DNA of 64,000 bases, taken from assembly GCA_017311315.1 (NCBI GenBank), contig CM029612.1, positions 51,356,200 through 51,420,199 on the forward strand. The letters run 5' to 3'. A program made the translations under genes and the position numbers. Positions 33,524 through 44,472 of the stretch are shown in pieces. Under the pieces are notes generated by a model. That model saw only the letters and a list, made by a program, of their open reading frames with translations, was not told where the DNA came from and ran no database searches. The DNA is from Dendrocalamus latiflorus (taxonomy: Eukaryota; Streptophyta; Magnoliopsida; Poales; Poaceae). The stretch's first letter is position 1, and each line of letters opens with the position of its first letter.

Positions 33524-35243
33524 CCACTCCCCTCATCGCCATTCTTGCTCTAGTGAGTCCCGAGTCGATTCCCTCCGACTAGAGCAGTCCCTCACCTCCC
33601 TCTTCTATCCTCTCGGCTAATTTGGGTCACCGTCATCTTAAGCTCAATGGCGTCGTGGAGCTCATAGTGCCACCCCTGGCTCTCACCGCTAGACCACCTC
33701 ACCGCTTCTCTTCCTCCACGGATTGCTTCGGTGGGTTCCCTCCACCCATCTCCTGCTCGTGTGTGCCTTTCTTTCCTCTCTCTTCCTCTCTGGACCCACC
33801 ACCCCTTTTTCCCTTCCTGCGCCCAGCCACCGTGCACCACCGTTGGCTCACCTTGGTGCTGTCTAAGCCACAACATTGACTCCCCTAGCTTCCTCTACCC
33901 CTCAGCAACCCATTTTTGGGTTCGCCGACTGCCGCCGTTGCTTGCCTCGCTGGCGACGAGCACGGCAACATCGCCTCCTCTGTGAGCAGAGAACCATAGT
34001 AGAGTAATTAAATTAATGATATCATTAGAACATAATTAAGTTAGGTTAATGACATCTATTAATTAATGTTAATTTTTCACCGATATGTGGGCCCAACTCA
34101 TTAAGGATTCTAATTAAAACCAGAATTTTAATTATGAGTCACTAACAAGTAAGCCACCTTTAATATACTCGGCCCCACCTATCAGCCACAAATAGTTTTT
34201 CTTTAAGGATAATAAATCAAAAGGAAATTTAAAACCCCAAGGGCCCTACCTGTCAGTCACTTATATCATTCTCTTAAGGAAAATAATTCAAAAAGAAAAT
34301 TAAAACCCTAGTGGCCCTTCTGTAACATAATTTCTAATAAGAAAATAAATCAAAAAAGAAGTTAAAAACATGGGGCCCAACTATCAGTGAAACACATTAT
34401 CTCTCCTCTATTTATTTTTAGGATAGTTCCTGGATTCAAACTTTGGAAGACCTATTCTTACTCGTTTTAAATTCAAATCGAGTGAAACTTGTATCTAAAT
34501 TCATATAAATTCAAGTTTTTTTTAATAAAGGTAAAATCATGAATTTCGGAGTTCATTCAAATTTATTAGGAAACAAGTTAATGTTAACCATAGGTTCCAA
34601 ATTAGCTAGGCTCATGCAATTGGCGTTGAATCAAGAATTGGACTTATAAGTTAATAGAAGATAATTAGGGTACCATTAATATTTAATTTGAAGTAGCTGT
34701 TTTAATTAAACATTTTCTTAAAAAAGTTAAAAATAGTTAGATGAAAATAGAGGTTAATTATGATGTCATCAATATTGTTTTAGAAACTCAAATATAAATT
34801 GAAGGACCTACTAAAACATAATCTTGTATAAATAATAATAAAATGAATTATCATATCATTATCCCTAAATTAAAAATACAAACTTAATTAAATATGGTGT
34901 TAATGAGCCCTAGACCATAAATAGTCCCGTAGCAATATAGAAAAATAAGTATCATAGCTAGTCCATATAATTAGAATGTAAATCAAAATCAATTAGTGTC
35001 TTGACTAAAGCTAGCTTTTAATTAGCAACTAGTAGTATAACATGTCGTCCACTTAGGTACATCTTCCCTATAAAGTATTATAGAAATCAATTAAATAGAT
35101 GACCCCACATTTTAGTAAAAAAAGTGAAGGTGAAAAAACTTGGTACGTCGACACGTTGATCCTCACCAAACTCGGAACCAACTGCTTCGATCAATCCACT
35201 GTGGTTAGCCGCAACGCACAGTAGCAGAAGAAAAAAGAAACAA
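33524..35243. other. Gene-free AT-rich DNA, probably decayed LTR sequence
   Basis: No coding region. Several degenerate copies of a GGGCCC..ACCTRTCAG motif (about 34176, 34240, 34372) like those in gypsy LTRs of grasses suggest old retrotransposon DNA. Confidence 0.45.
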
Positions 35244-35317
35244 TGCTTTCGTTGAGAGTCGAACTCAAGACCTCCCGCTTACTAAACGGGTGCTCTAACC
35301 AACTGAGCTACGAAAGC
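35244..35317 (-). tRNA. tRNA-Thr (anticodon AGT)
   Basis: On the minus strand the 7-bp acceptor stem GCTTTCG pairs with CGAAAGC, and the A at 35244 is the discriminator base. The D arm contains the A box (TAGCTCAGTTGG), the anticodon arm is CCCGT-TTAGTAA-GCGGG with AGT in the loop, and the T arm has GAGTTCGACTC (B box). CCA is not encoded. A TTTTTT run about 8 bases downstream on the same strand is a pol III terminator. There is no intron. All arms pair well, so the gene is probably active. Confidence 0.96.
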
Positions 35318-36039
35318 TTTCTATTGGCGGTTTGATATTTAATAACTAGTAGCCGCTACCTCGCCACCACACATAAACCTCTCGCCGCCGTGATGACTGA
35401 TGGGAGTATGTGATTAAACGGGAAAGCCAAAACACCCCGACGTACGGAATCCAAAGTGCCCCGCCGCTCGCCGAACGACCTCCTTTCGTGCGAGCACGAT
35501 CAACATTCAACAGTGGCTCGCGCAATGGCCGCGCCGTGCCATGTTTCGTGTTTCTGCTGGCGAACCTACCTAACACCACGCCGGTTTCGTATACCTAGTA
35601 CCTCGGCCAACGCCGAGTGTTCGCGGGACGCCTCAACACCACCACGCCAGCTTAATCAGTTTCAAAGCATTACATGAACAAGCCATCCAACTTGACGATA
35701 ATTGGCATACTCTGCATATTTGTTTACACAGGGCAGACATGCAAGAAGACGCAAGTTCAGAGTCAGCCACTGATCCATAATATAAAGCAATGTACTAGCA
35801 AGCAAGCAAATGGTACCTCCTTGACCACAATGTTTTTGACAATGTCGTCTGAGTTAAAAACTATTAAATGATTGCAAAAACTTGCAGTGCACCTTTACCC
35901 TGGCACAGAGTGCAACAGATAGAGAGCGGTACAAAAAACAAGGTACCTCGTATTTAGGTTAAGATAGGGTTTGCTTATTTATCGGCTAGTTGAGCAAAAC
36001 AGGGGAAATGGCAGATCCAGTTCACCATATAAGAGAGAA
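35318..36039. other. Spacer between tRNA-Thr and the NDUFS8 stop codon
   Basis: Contains the NDUFS8 3'UTR near its right end. No other gene is seen. Confidence 0.5.
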
Positions 36040-39000
36040 TCAACGGTAAAGAGACTCAGATTTCAAGTTTTCAGCAATCTCAGTCTCCCAGCGGTCACCA
36101 TTCTCAAGCAGTTTCTCCTTGTCGTACAGCAGTTCCTGCATCATTATATGAGAAGTCATGTCACGATTTCCCAGCAATAGGTGAAAGAACCCCTACAATG
36201 GAATCAAGTAGTTTACCTCGTGAGTTTCAGTAGCGAACTCAAAGTTAGGCCCCTCAACAATAGCATCAACAGGACAAGCTTCCTGGCAGAACCCACAGTA
36301 TATGCATTTGGTCATGTCAATATCATACCTGCAAGAAAAAAAATCAAAATGGAGCTTGATAGCAGATCTGGAGAAGTAAATCATAGTGTCATACTTAACA
36401 CAATTCACAAGAAGGCAGCCATTTAATTACCTTGTGGTTCGACGACTGCCATCTTCACGTTCTTCTGCCTCAATTGTAATTGCCTGAGCTGGGCATATCT
36501 GGTCATTTGTGTTGCCAAGTTTAGCAAAAGATATTTTTCAAATAAACACACAATTATGCATCAATAATTAGCACCTGAATTAGTACGAGAATCATCAAAC
36601 ATTCAGCCATCTTAAGCCAAACACATACAGCTTCACACTAGTAAAATCGAGAATTTTCAATAAGTTTTGGAAAATATCGAAGGCTAAAACCTCACTATAT
36701 TAGATTAGTTAGAAGCATTACATGTATAGCAAAAGATATTAGGAATTTATTGGTGTCTACTGTTAAGGGTATTAGAGATAAGGTATTAGAGATAGAATAG
36801 GACTCTTATTTGTTTCCTTATATGACTTGTATTCCTTCCATATACCCTCTTGTACTCTCTATATATATTACCCTTTGGGCCTCATCAATATACACACAAT
36901 ATTCATAACATGGTATCAGAGCTTAGGTTAAAACTCTAACCTCGTTCTACTTCCGCTTCCGCTCCAGCCGCCGGCGGCTACCTCTTCCGCATCTGCTGCC
37001 CCCGGGAGAAGCAATCTCCGCTCCCGGGGGCGGCCACGTTGCCGGCTGTTCTTGACCGCCTGTGCGCGGCCTCTCACCGACGCCAGCCGTCGTCCTCGGG
37101 TCGCCGAACCTCCTCGGGCTCTCACGCGCCTCTGCGCCAACATGTCGTCGCGTCCGCCTGTGCTCGCGCGCGCCTCTGGATCTGGCTGCCTTCGGCCGCC
37201 GCCAGCTTAGCACCGTACAGATCCGGCCGCCTTCGGGCCAGATCCGAGCCGCCGGCGCCCTCGTCGACTTCATCGCCGCCTCCCCCTGCGGCTCGGGCGC
37301 GGGATCTCACGGCGGCGCTGGCTCCTGGCTTCCCATGCAGCACCGTCGGATCCGGGCTTCCCGCGCCGGATCCCGACGCCGGGCTCTTCTTCGCCACCGG
37401 AGGATCCAGGCTCCCCGCTGCCTTCGGCTGCCGCCGTCGCCCTTGGGTCGTCTCGTCGCTCCTCTGGACCCCGACTGGCACCTCTCCTCTCTCGGCGCTC
37501 CGGGCTTCCTCAGCAGCCGTGCAGCCGCCGGTCTCCCGGCACAGCGTGCCTCTCCCGGCACTTCGCTGCCTTCGGCAGCCGCCGTCTCCCGGTCCCCCCG
37601 GCCGCGCCCTCCCCCTGCTGCCAGGATCCGGCCGTGTCGCCCCTCGCGCTCGCATGTGGGAGGCAGAGAGATAGAGGATGGAGAGAGGATGGAGATAGAG
37701 GAGGATCTTCTTCTCGGGCTCCTTCTGTGCCATCTTTTGGCTCAAGAAGTTGGGGCTCATGCTGGGCCTGAGTGGGGAGCAGTCAGGGGCCTGAGTGGGG
37801 AGCAGTCGGGTGGTGGTTGATGTTTTCTACTGCTTTTCCGTGTCAGTCAGTTTATTTATTTATTTATTTTCGTGAGTCTTCTGTCGCGTCTATCCAAATC
37901 CGTAGTCTCTATTTTTAGTTTGTCCAAGCCGTGCGAGTCCACAAATTTATTGTCAGTCATAGAAGTGTAGGAATTTTCTTTTGCATGGCAGCAGCTGCTG
38001 CTCTTTTTCTTGAGCCGCTGCAGATCGTAGAAGTCTTTATGATACCGCCGCTTCTCTTTGAGCCGCCGCCCCGAGTTTTTAAGGCCGCCGCGCTTCTTCT
38101 GCACCGCGCCTCCGTTGCGCTTCTTGTGCACTACGCCGCCGCCGTCTCAGGCTTCGATCTGTGCCGTCATACTTCTATCTATTCCTCTTCGGCTTGATTT
38201 GACAGTTTATTCGACGACTGCACGCAACGACGACTTTATCACGACTCGGACATCGGATATTTTTGTTTTAGTATTAACCCTTTTTCAAATGCAATGCTAT
38301 TGCATACGCCTTGCATTTGTGGGGGGGTGTTAAGGGTATTAGAGATAGAATAGGACTCTTATTTGTTTCCTTATATGACTTGTATTCCTTCCATATACCC
38401 TCTTGTACTCTCTATATATATTGCCCTTTGGGCCTCATCAATATACACAATATTCATAACATCTACCAAAGTTTTTGATAAATCTAGTATGGTTCTAGTG
38501 GACATAAGGAGGCCTAACAAATCTGGGAGCTTTGCATGTTGAATCGTGAAATACCAATAATTCAAGATATGATGCCCCCTTCGAAAATTTCTTAGGCCTC
38601 CTTATGTGCACTAGTTCCATACACCATACAAGAATCACAAGGAGCCCCTCCAAAAATTGAGCTGCAAATATTTTTCTGAAAAGAACTAATAAGCAAGCGT
38701 GTTAAAATCACGATCCTAGTCGTAAAATTGTGTAGAATCGTGGTAAAATCATGATAGAATCGTGTAGAATCACGAATCATCCTGGATTATTAAAGACCTG
38801 GGTGTTTGGTTGCGTCCTATCCCTCAATTCAAGTTGTATGTTAAGTACTACGTACTTAATAGTTTAGACATTAAGATTCGGATGTTGGGAATAATAAAAA
38901 TTAATTTCATTATTTATTTATTTTACTTTTTTATGTAAAATGGTCAAATAATGGCAATATTGAAAACATTACTATTCTAGTCATAGCTCCCACTGACATA

Positions 39001-41124
39001 GAACTAAAACCAAGATTCTAGTTGTGAATAAGATAGACATTTATTAATCAAATTAGATGCCAAATGACCAAATAAACACTCATATCACTCTTAATACACG
39101 ATAAATTGAAAAAATGTGTTTTTGGTAGAATCGGATAGGATCGTAGATTTTACGATTTGATCGATCCTAGAATGCGATCCTACCAGTGTCTCCAATCCAA
39201 TTTAGGATCACGATTCTGACAACCTTGCTAATAAGATAGAAAGCTACAATGCTTTTGCTGTCAACTGATTCACAGTTCAAAGTTCTAATACCGTACAAAA
39301 TGTTACAAACTCAAGAGGCTGCGTAATCAAGGTTTCAAATCCGGATTCCGGACCATGTTGGAACCGGTTCCTGGTCAGTAAATGGTATTTTCCTGTGTTG
39401 TTTTGAGTTGTCCACTACCCTCCCAGAATGACTGGCACCTGTTCGGTTCCCAGCCGGAATTACTGTCATCAATTTGAATTCAAAATTTCTAAATTTAAAT
39501 TTCAGTGTTTCCAGGCCAGGATTTGTCCTTGTACCCACCAGGAAAAATGGTTACAGTCGGGATTTGAAACTCTGTCTGCAATGGCTCACCTATTTGAACT
39601 ACTCATAAAACATCAATCTTAATACTTTAATCAACTGAACAGAGTATTCTACAAACAATTTCCACTCTTCGATATGGGAAAGATTACAAAAAAAGTTTGA
39701 AGGGTGCATTGAATAACATTATAAGGACAAACTTTGCAATTTTAATATAAATCAGAAGAATCAACAATGCAGCCATGTCCATGGAAAACACAATTTATTT
39801 TGGCAGCTAATAAATTACTACGCTTTGCAAAATTATTTACTATTGCTATTGTTAGCTAGGTTTAACATCACCCCACTTATTTACAATGCAAAACTTAAAG
39901 AAAATATAACTTACAGCTTCGCATAGTTTACAGGCAATGCAACGCTCTTCCCCAGTATCATAACGTCTGAGAGCATGCTCTCCTCGGAAGCGGGGACTCA
40001 GAGGACCCTTCTCAAATGGATAGTTAATCTGCAAGGAGGCAAGATAAAAACAGTTAATACAAGCATGAAATTACACTAAGAATAGCATCATATGTCAAAT
40101 TCACCACTTAACTGTAACTTTCCTCTCGAAGAAGTACTTGAGTGTCAGCATCAAACCACGGACCATTTCAGTCAAGAACAACGTATTGATGCTCCTTTCA
40201 AACACTGAAGCGAGAAACTTCATAATGAGAAAACAACCACCACCCAAACAGCAATAAGGAAAATAGCCAAGGATCATACACTTGTCTTAATAAAAACTCA
40301 CCAGCATTCCAATCTTTCGCGATCTCTTTCGCAAGCTGTTCTTTCTCCTCATCCTCTGGTCATTAAACAGGACAAAATACTTTCAGAGCACAGTGGCATC
40401 GCACGAATTTAAATTGAGCATGCACACGCAAAGACAGCATGGAAACCAATGTCTGTAATAGTAAGGTCATGTAGAACTCGGTACATTAGTACATCAGCAG
40501 CAGTCGACTTTTAAGTTCTAAGTGAAGAACAGACCATCCTAAAACTAACCGAGGCAGCGTGGCACAATTTTGAGTAGTATTTCATATTGGTTGTCAGACA
40601 CAATTAATCGTTAATCCAAGACCTATTCCAAAGAGCTCCACATACACCATAGATTCACTGTCTCACACACTACTGTATGTATCACAACCCATCAACAGAT
40701 CGAGTGCGCTAACTACTTACAACGTACAGGATAACTGGTAATCATACGATAGAACCAATGCAACACGAATCACATTTTTTTTGTAATCCTAATACCAAAC
40801 AGCTTAACAACCCAACACAAATGGGGAGAAAAAGCATAGGAATGGCGACCTTTGAACCTCTTGGGCGTCCCTGCGGCCATGTAGGTCCGGAGGTGCCCCT
40901 GCATCGCCGTCACGGACGGCCCAAGCTGCGCCTGCAACACCAGCGCCACGGAATCAGACACGCATCACAACAAACAGAACGGCAAGGCTCGATCTAGAAA
41001 TCCGAGAACAGGTAGAGAGAGATCTCGGAGGGCGCAGGCGGGTAGGGGAGCGGGGGCTAGGGTTCCCAACCGTCTGCCTCGCGCGGAGCGCCTGCGCTGC
41101 CTGCCGGGCTAGGATCGCCGCCAT
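36040..41124 (-). CDS. NDUFS8: NADH dehydrogenase Fe-S protein 8 (complex I TYKY subunit)
   Basis: A matrix-arm subunit of mitochondrial complex I that carries clusters N6a and N6b toward ubiquinone. Eight exons, phases consistent: 41071-41124, 40850-40931, 40302-40355, 40113-40204, 39915-40028, 36431-36498, 36217-36328, 36040-36135; total 223 aa, the usual length. The N-terminus (MAAILARQAAQALRARQ) is a basic, Arg-rich mitochondrial presequence. The core reads PFEKGPLSPRFRGEHALRRY, then two ferredoxin motifs: CIACKLCEAICP (split by intron 5) and CIYCGFCQEACP. All eight cluster cysteines are present. It ends LKSESLYR, as in plants. Intron 5 (3.4 kb) is swollen by a Copia-type element and MITEs, and a hAT fragment sits 215 bp upstream of the ATG. 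Splice sites are intact, so the gene is probably functional. Confidence 0.97.
36761..38461 (+). mobile_element. Non-autonomous Copia-type element (TRIM/LARD-like)
   Basis: The 150-bp 5' LTR (36761-36910) and 134-bp 3' LTR (38328-38461) both begin TGTTAAGGGTATTAGAGATA and end ATTCATAACA. The target duplication TCTAC (36756-36760 and 38462-38466) is perfect. The PBS TGGTATCAGAGC is at 36911, and a G-rich tract (about 38314-38327) precedes the 3' LTR. The 1.4-kb interior lacks gag or pol: 36940-37650 is very GC-rich with long Arg/Pro/Ser-rich frames that resemble no protein I know, then composition falls. It lies in sense orientation opposite to the host gene, inside intron 5 of NDUFS8. Confidence 0.9.
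38488..38625. repeat. Imperfect hairpin (inverted repeat) in NDUFS8 intron 5
   Basis: Left arm GTATGGTTCTAGTGGACATA (38488) continues into AGGAGGCCTAAC; the right arm (38587-38625) is its near-perfect reverse complement. Arms of about 37 bp are separated by about 62 bp, typical of a small MITE remnant. No clear target duplication. Confidence 0.7.
38694..39227. mobile_element. hAT-type MITE with perfect 8-bp duplication
   Basis: Ends CAAGCGTGTTAAAATCACGA and its inverted partner TCACGATTCTGACAACCTTG. The flanking CTAATAAG occurs at both 38686-38693 and 39228-39235. The interior is AT-rich with repeated AATCGTG/ATCGATCC words. It lies in NDUFS8 intron 5. Confidence 0.85.
39329..39572. mobile_element. 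Probable hAT-type MITE
   Basis: Left end AAGGTTTCAAATCCGG and right end CGGGATTTGAAACTCT are inverted copies about 245 bp apart. No exact target duplication was found. It lies in NDUFS8 intron 5. Confidence 0.6.
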
Positions 41125-41338
41125 GGTGGCGTCGACGGCGACGAGGAGGCGGCGATGGAGACGGTGGATTCGGATCGAAGGGCGGTCGAGGTGGGCTGCG
41201 CTCTAGTGGCTGGGGAGATGGCCGGGTGGAGGGCAGGTGGGCTGGGAAATGCCGGAACAGCCCAGACAGAGCGAGGAGGCGGTTATTGGGGTCGGTTTGC
41301 GCCTGGTGTGGCGTCTGATTCCCATCTGGCCGAGTCGA

Positions 41339-41418
41339 CAGGGCCGGTCCTGGGATTTTAGGGGCCCGGGGCGAAACTAGAAATAGAGGCCCTGGTATAA
41401 ATATCTAAATATAAATCT

Positions 41419-41480
<62 letters not shown>

Positions 41481-42211
41481 AATTTTACCAACAAACACTT
41501 AAAATGCGTTATGTATTAAAGAAAAAATCATATCAAAGAGTTTATAGATATTAACTTAAAAATTTCTTCAAACATTTCTAGATGCGAAGTCATTAATGAT
41601 GGTATTGATATCAATCTCATCCAACAATTTCTTCTCAATACATAAAGTTGCCAAACCGTTTAACCTCTCTTGAGACATTGTTGACCTTAAATGATTCTTC
41701 AACAATTTCAACTTTGAAAAGCTTCTTTCAGCTGATGCCACAGTCACAAGCATAGTAAATAAAATCCGATAAGCAATAGAAATATTAGGATAACAATCCG
41801 CTTCTCTGACAAACTCAAAGATCTCCATAGCAGACATTGGTTTATCTGATAAACTCAATTGCATAACATTTAACTCAGAAATTAGATCATTTAACTCAAC
41901 ATCAGATGAACCATCTAGAGAGAAAGTTTCTGCAAATTTTGTACAACATTCTTTTAATTTAGTTCGATCCAATGACTTCAATGTTGTTGAACTCATTAAA
42001 AATCCAAATATACTTCCGAATGTTTGGAGTTCTTGAAATCTACTTTTCAATGAATTGATTGCCATATCAACCATAACAAAAAAATAATTAACTTTGAAAG
42101 GCCCAAGATAAATCTTCAAAGTATGTATATACACTACATAGTATATGGGGGCCCCTAGATTTTGGGGCCCAGGGCGGCCGCCCCTCTTGCCCCCCCTCAG
42201 GGCCGGCCCTG
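41339..42211 (-). mobile_element. Internally deleted hAT element with transposase C-terminus
   Basis: Terminal inverted repeats CAGGGCCGGTCCTG (41339) and CAGGGCCGGCCCTG (ending 42211), with a perfect 8-bp duplication CGAGTCGA at 41331-41338 and 42212-42219. At 873 bp it keeps only a minus-strand transposase end (open 42251-41568): NLGAP-like lead-in, then the hAT dimerisation signature FTMLVTVASAERSFSKLK and SQERLNGLATLCIEKKL, of the type seen in TTF/MYM-finger hAT proteins. It also contains AC and AT dinucleotide repeats (41419-41478). The catalytic core is absent. It lies 215 bp upstream of the NDUFS8 ATG. Confidence 0.92.
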
Positions 42212-42288
42212 CGAGTCGAGCAACGTGTTTGGCTGCTCTGCTACCTGCCAAATCCGGATGGATAATTCCCGTCCAATCCGGTCGAGAC

Positions 42289-42806
42289 TAGGGACGGCAA
42301 TTATGCCCGTATCCCGTATATTCGTAGGTAAATACCTTAATGAAGCTGAGTATAGAATATTTTCTTTACCCACAGGTATGGAAATGGGGGAACACTCTAC
42401 CTGTCGGGTAAACAGGCACGGGTATGGGTAAGCTCCACCTGTACCCGCCCCGCCTGTTTACCCGCGATATAGATTAACAGCTGGCGCAATCATAGCAATA
42501 TCTCTAATTACTATTGAATGTTATAAACTTTTTCATATCTCTAATTGTTATTGATTGTTATAAACTTTTTTGATAGTTATTATATTTCCTAGCAACAGTT
42601 GTTGCTTATATGTACATGTCATTAGTTCAACTCTCAAATGGTGACTCTCAGTTCGCGGGTAAACGGGTATGCCCATGGACGACGGGTATGGGCGAGGTTT
42701 TTCACCCGTCGTCCTTCACGGGTATACCTGTGGGCGTAAATCGGGGTCGTGGGTACGGATATGGACGAGCACTGCCCGTACCCGCCGCGCCCAATTGTCA
42801 TCCCTA
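42289..42806. mobile_element. hAT-type MITE (TAGGGAYGRCAATT ends)
   Basis: Left end TAGGGACGGCAATTATGCCC and right end GGGCGCGGCGGGTACGGGCA-side inverted match (GCGCCCAATTGTCATCCCTA in the plus strand). Flanks GTCGAGAC (42281-42288) and GTCGGGAC (42807-42814) match at 7 of 8 bases. The interior repeats CGGGTAAACRGG and GGGTATGGG words. No coding content. Confidence 0.82.
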
Positions 42807-42814
42807 GTCGGGAC

Positions 42815-44472
42815 ACTGATCTATCCGCTCGAACCTGAATACAAACAGTTCAATCTGGATTTAGGCTAAATCTAGAACGATTACCATCCGCCGGATTAGA
42901 ATTTTTCTTGTATTATGCAAGATAGTTTCTTGTATTGTAGGAAGGTAAAAAATAGAAATTTTATTTGGCTTTGAAAAATAGCAGAAGACCCTAAAAGGTT
43001 ACAGAAAAATTTACAGAGGTATTTTAGAATATTTGAAACCCAAGTAAAATATTTTCATACTTTGAAAAGGTTTTGTTAATTCTGTAAGAATGCTTTTATT
43101 CTTTGGGAAAATGCAAAAAAAGCTTTTATAATTTCATAAAATTTCGGGAAGTACCTCACAAATTCAATAATGAATAAAATAATTATTTTAAGCTTACATT
43201 TAAAAATTGAGGCTATTACACCTTATGAGACATATGTGTACTCGTGTTGAAAAGTAGAAGCTATGATGGTATGATTCAAAACGTGTATTCCTTCTTGTGT
43301 GAAGTGCGTACTATCTGTTCATAATCCGAATCCATCATGTATCAACTCCGTGTTCGTATCTGGAATACTCCAAATTCGTATTTGTATCCGCTCTATCCGT
43401 ATCTAACACCGAATTCAGAAAAATATATGAGTTATGATACGGAATGAGCAGTATCTGTCTGTATCCAATCCAGTTTCGCCCCTATCTTTGCCTGTGTTTG
43501 GAACTTTGGATGTGCCAGATGCGCAAACTTTGCCTTGTACTGTTGTGGGATCAATTATTACTGTTTCATATTTCGGTAGAATCACTCCTATAAATTTGTG
43601 TGAACTCATATATACATTTTAATTTTCCAAAATTCTATGGATCGATTCGTCCCATTGCCCATACATGCCTTCGTCACCAGTATTTGGAGCATAAGTAATG
43701 CCGCTAGGCCCAAAGAAAAGTGCAGTTAAACCTAGGACGTTTAACTTGTAGCGATAGTTCATATGAAACATTATACTTCATGGTTCTGATTCTCCCATGG
43801 TTCTTTTTCAGCTTCCGGTTTCTCGATTGTTAGTCGTTACCCTCAAAATTGCGCGAGAATTGAATAGATTTCGTCAAGAATCGTTTGCCTTTTGCTGATA
43901 CATGATTGAAATGGTGTGTGAAGTGTATGTTAGATCACGCAGAATTCATCCACCGACGAGGTGCAAGAGGGCTACACCTTGAGTCATTTCTTATCTAGAA
44001 TGACAGCTTAGAAGTACTGCATTTGCCAAACAAACTACAAACTTTCCAGCGACTTCGAACGAACCAGTACACAACAGCGTGAGAACCCCACTTCGATGCA
44101 ATTGTTTTCCCATTCAATTCAGATGAGCATTACCAAAACGGTGTAATCACAAGACATCATTAGAAAATCGAAACTACAAAGGACATGATCAACATTTCAT
44201 TCCTTTGCTTTCGGTTATGTACAAAAAGAAACAGGTAAAATTACTGATTTTCTATGCGCAACTATAGTTACTGTAGATAAATCTTTCGTTCTTTTTCTGT
44301 GGGTGGCATGTAAAATGGGTGAAGTTTCACCAGATAAACCTCATCCTTTGTTTTGGGAGATAATACAGGGTAGCTACGTTGTTATTCAATGTCATGCTAA
44401 AATCATGCTCCTGTCCAGCTGCGGCTCAAACTCCAAAGGAGAACTTCGATTGATCATGAACATAAACTGTTC
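42815..44472. other. Intergenic AT-rich DNA; 3'UTR of the nucleotidase near the right end
   Basis: No gene recognised. The part around 42950-43220 ends AAAATTGAGGCTATTACA, vaguely like decayed gypsy LTR ends. The last 200-300 bp should be the 3'UTR of the minus-strand gene that follows. Confidence 0.4.

Noticed and set aside
36928..37820. Frames up to 252 codons inside the small-LTR element in NDUFS8 intron 5
   Set aside because: Multiple overlapping frames on both strands caused by high GC; none resembles gag, pol or a known host protein, though a captured fragment remains possible.
42950..43220. Possible further gypsy LTR end (GGCTATTACA)
   Set aside because: Only a short degenerate resemblance; no partner end or duplication found.
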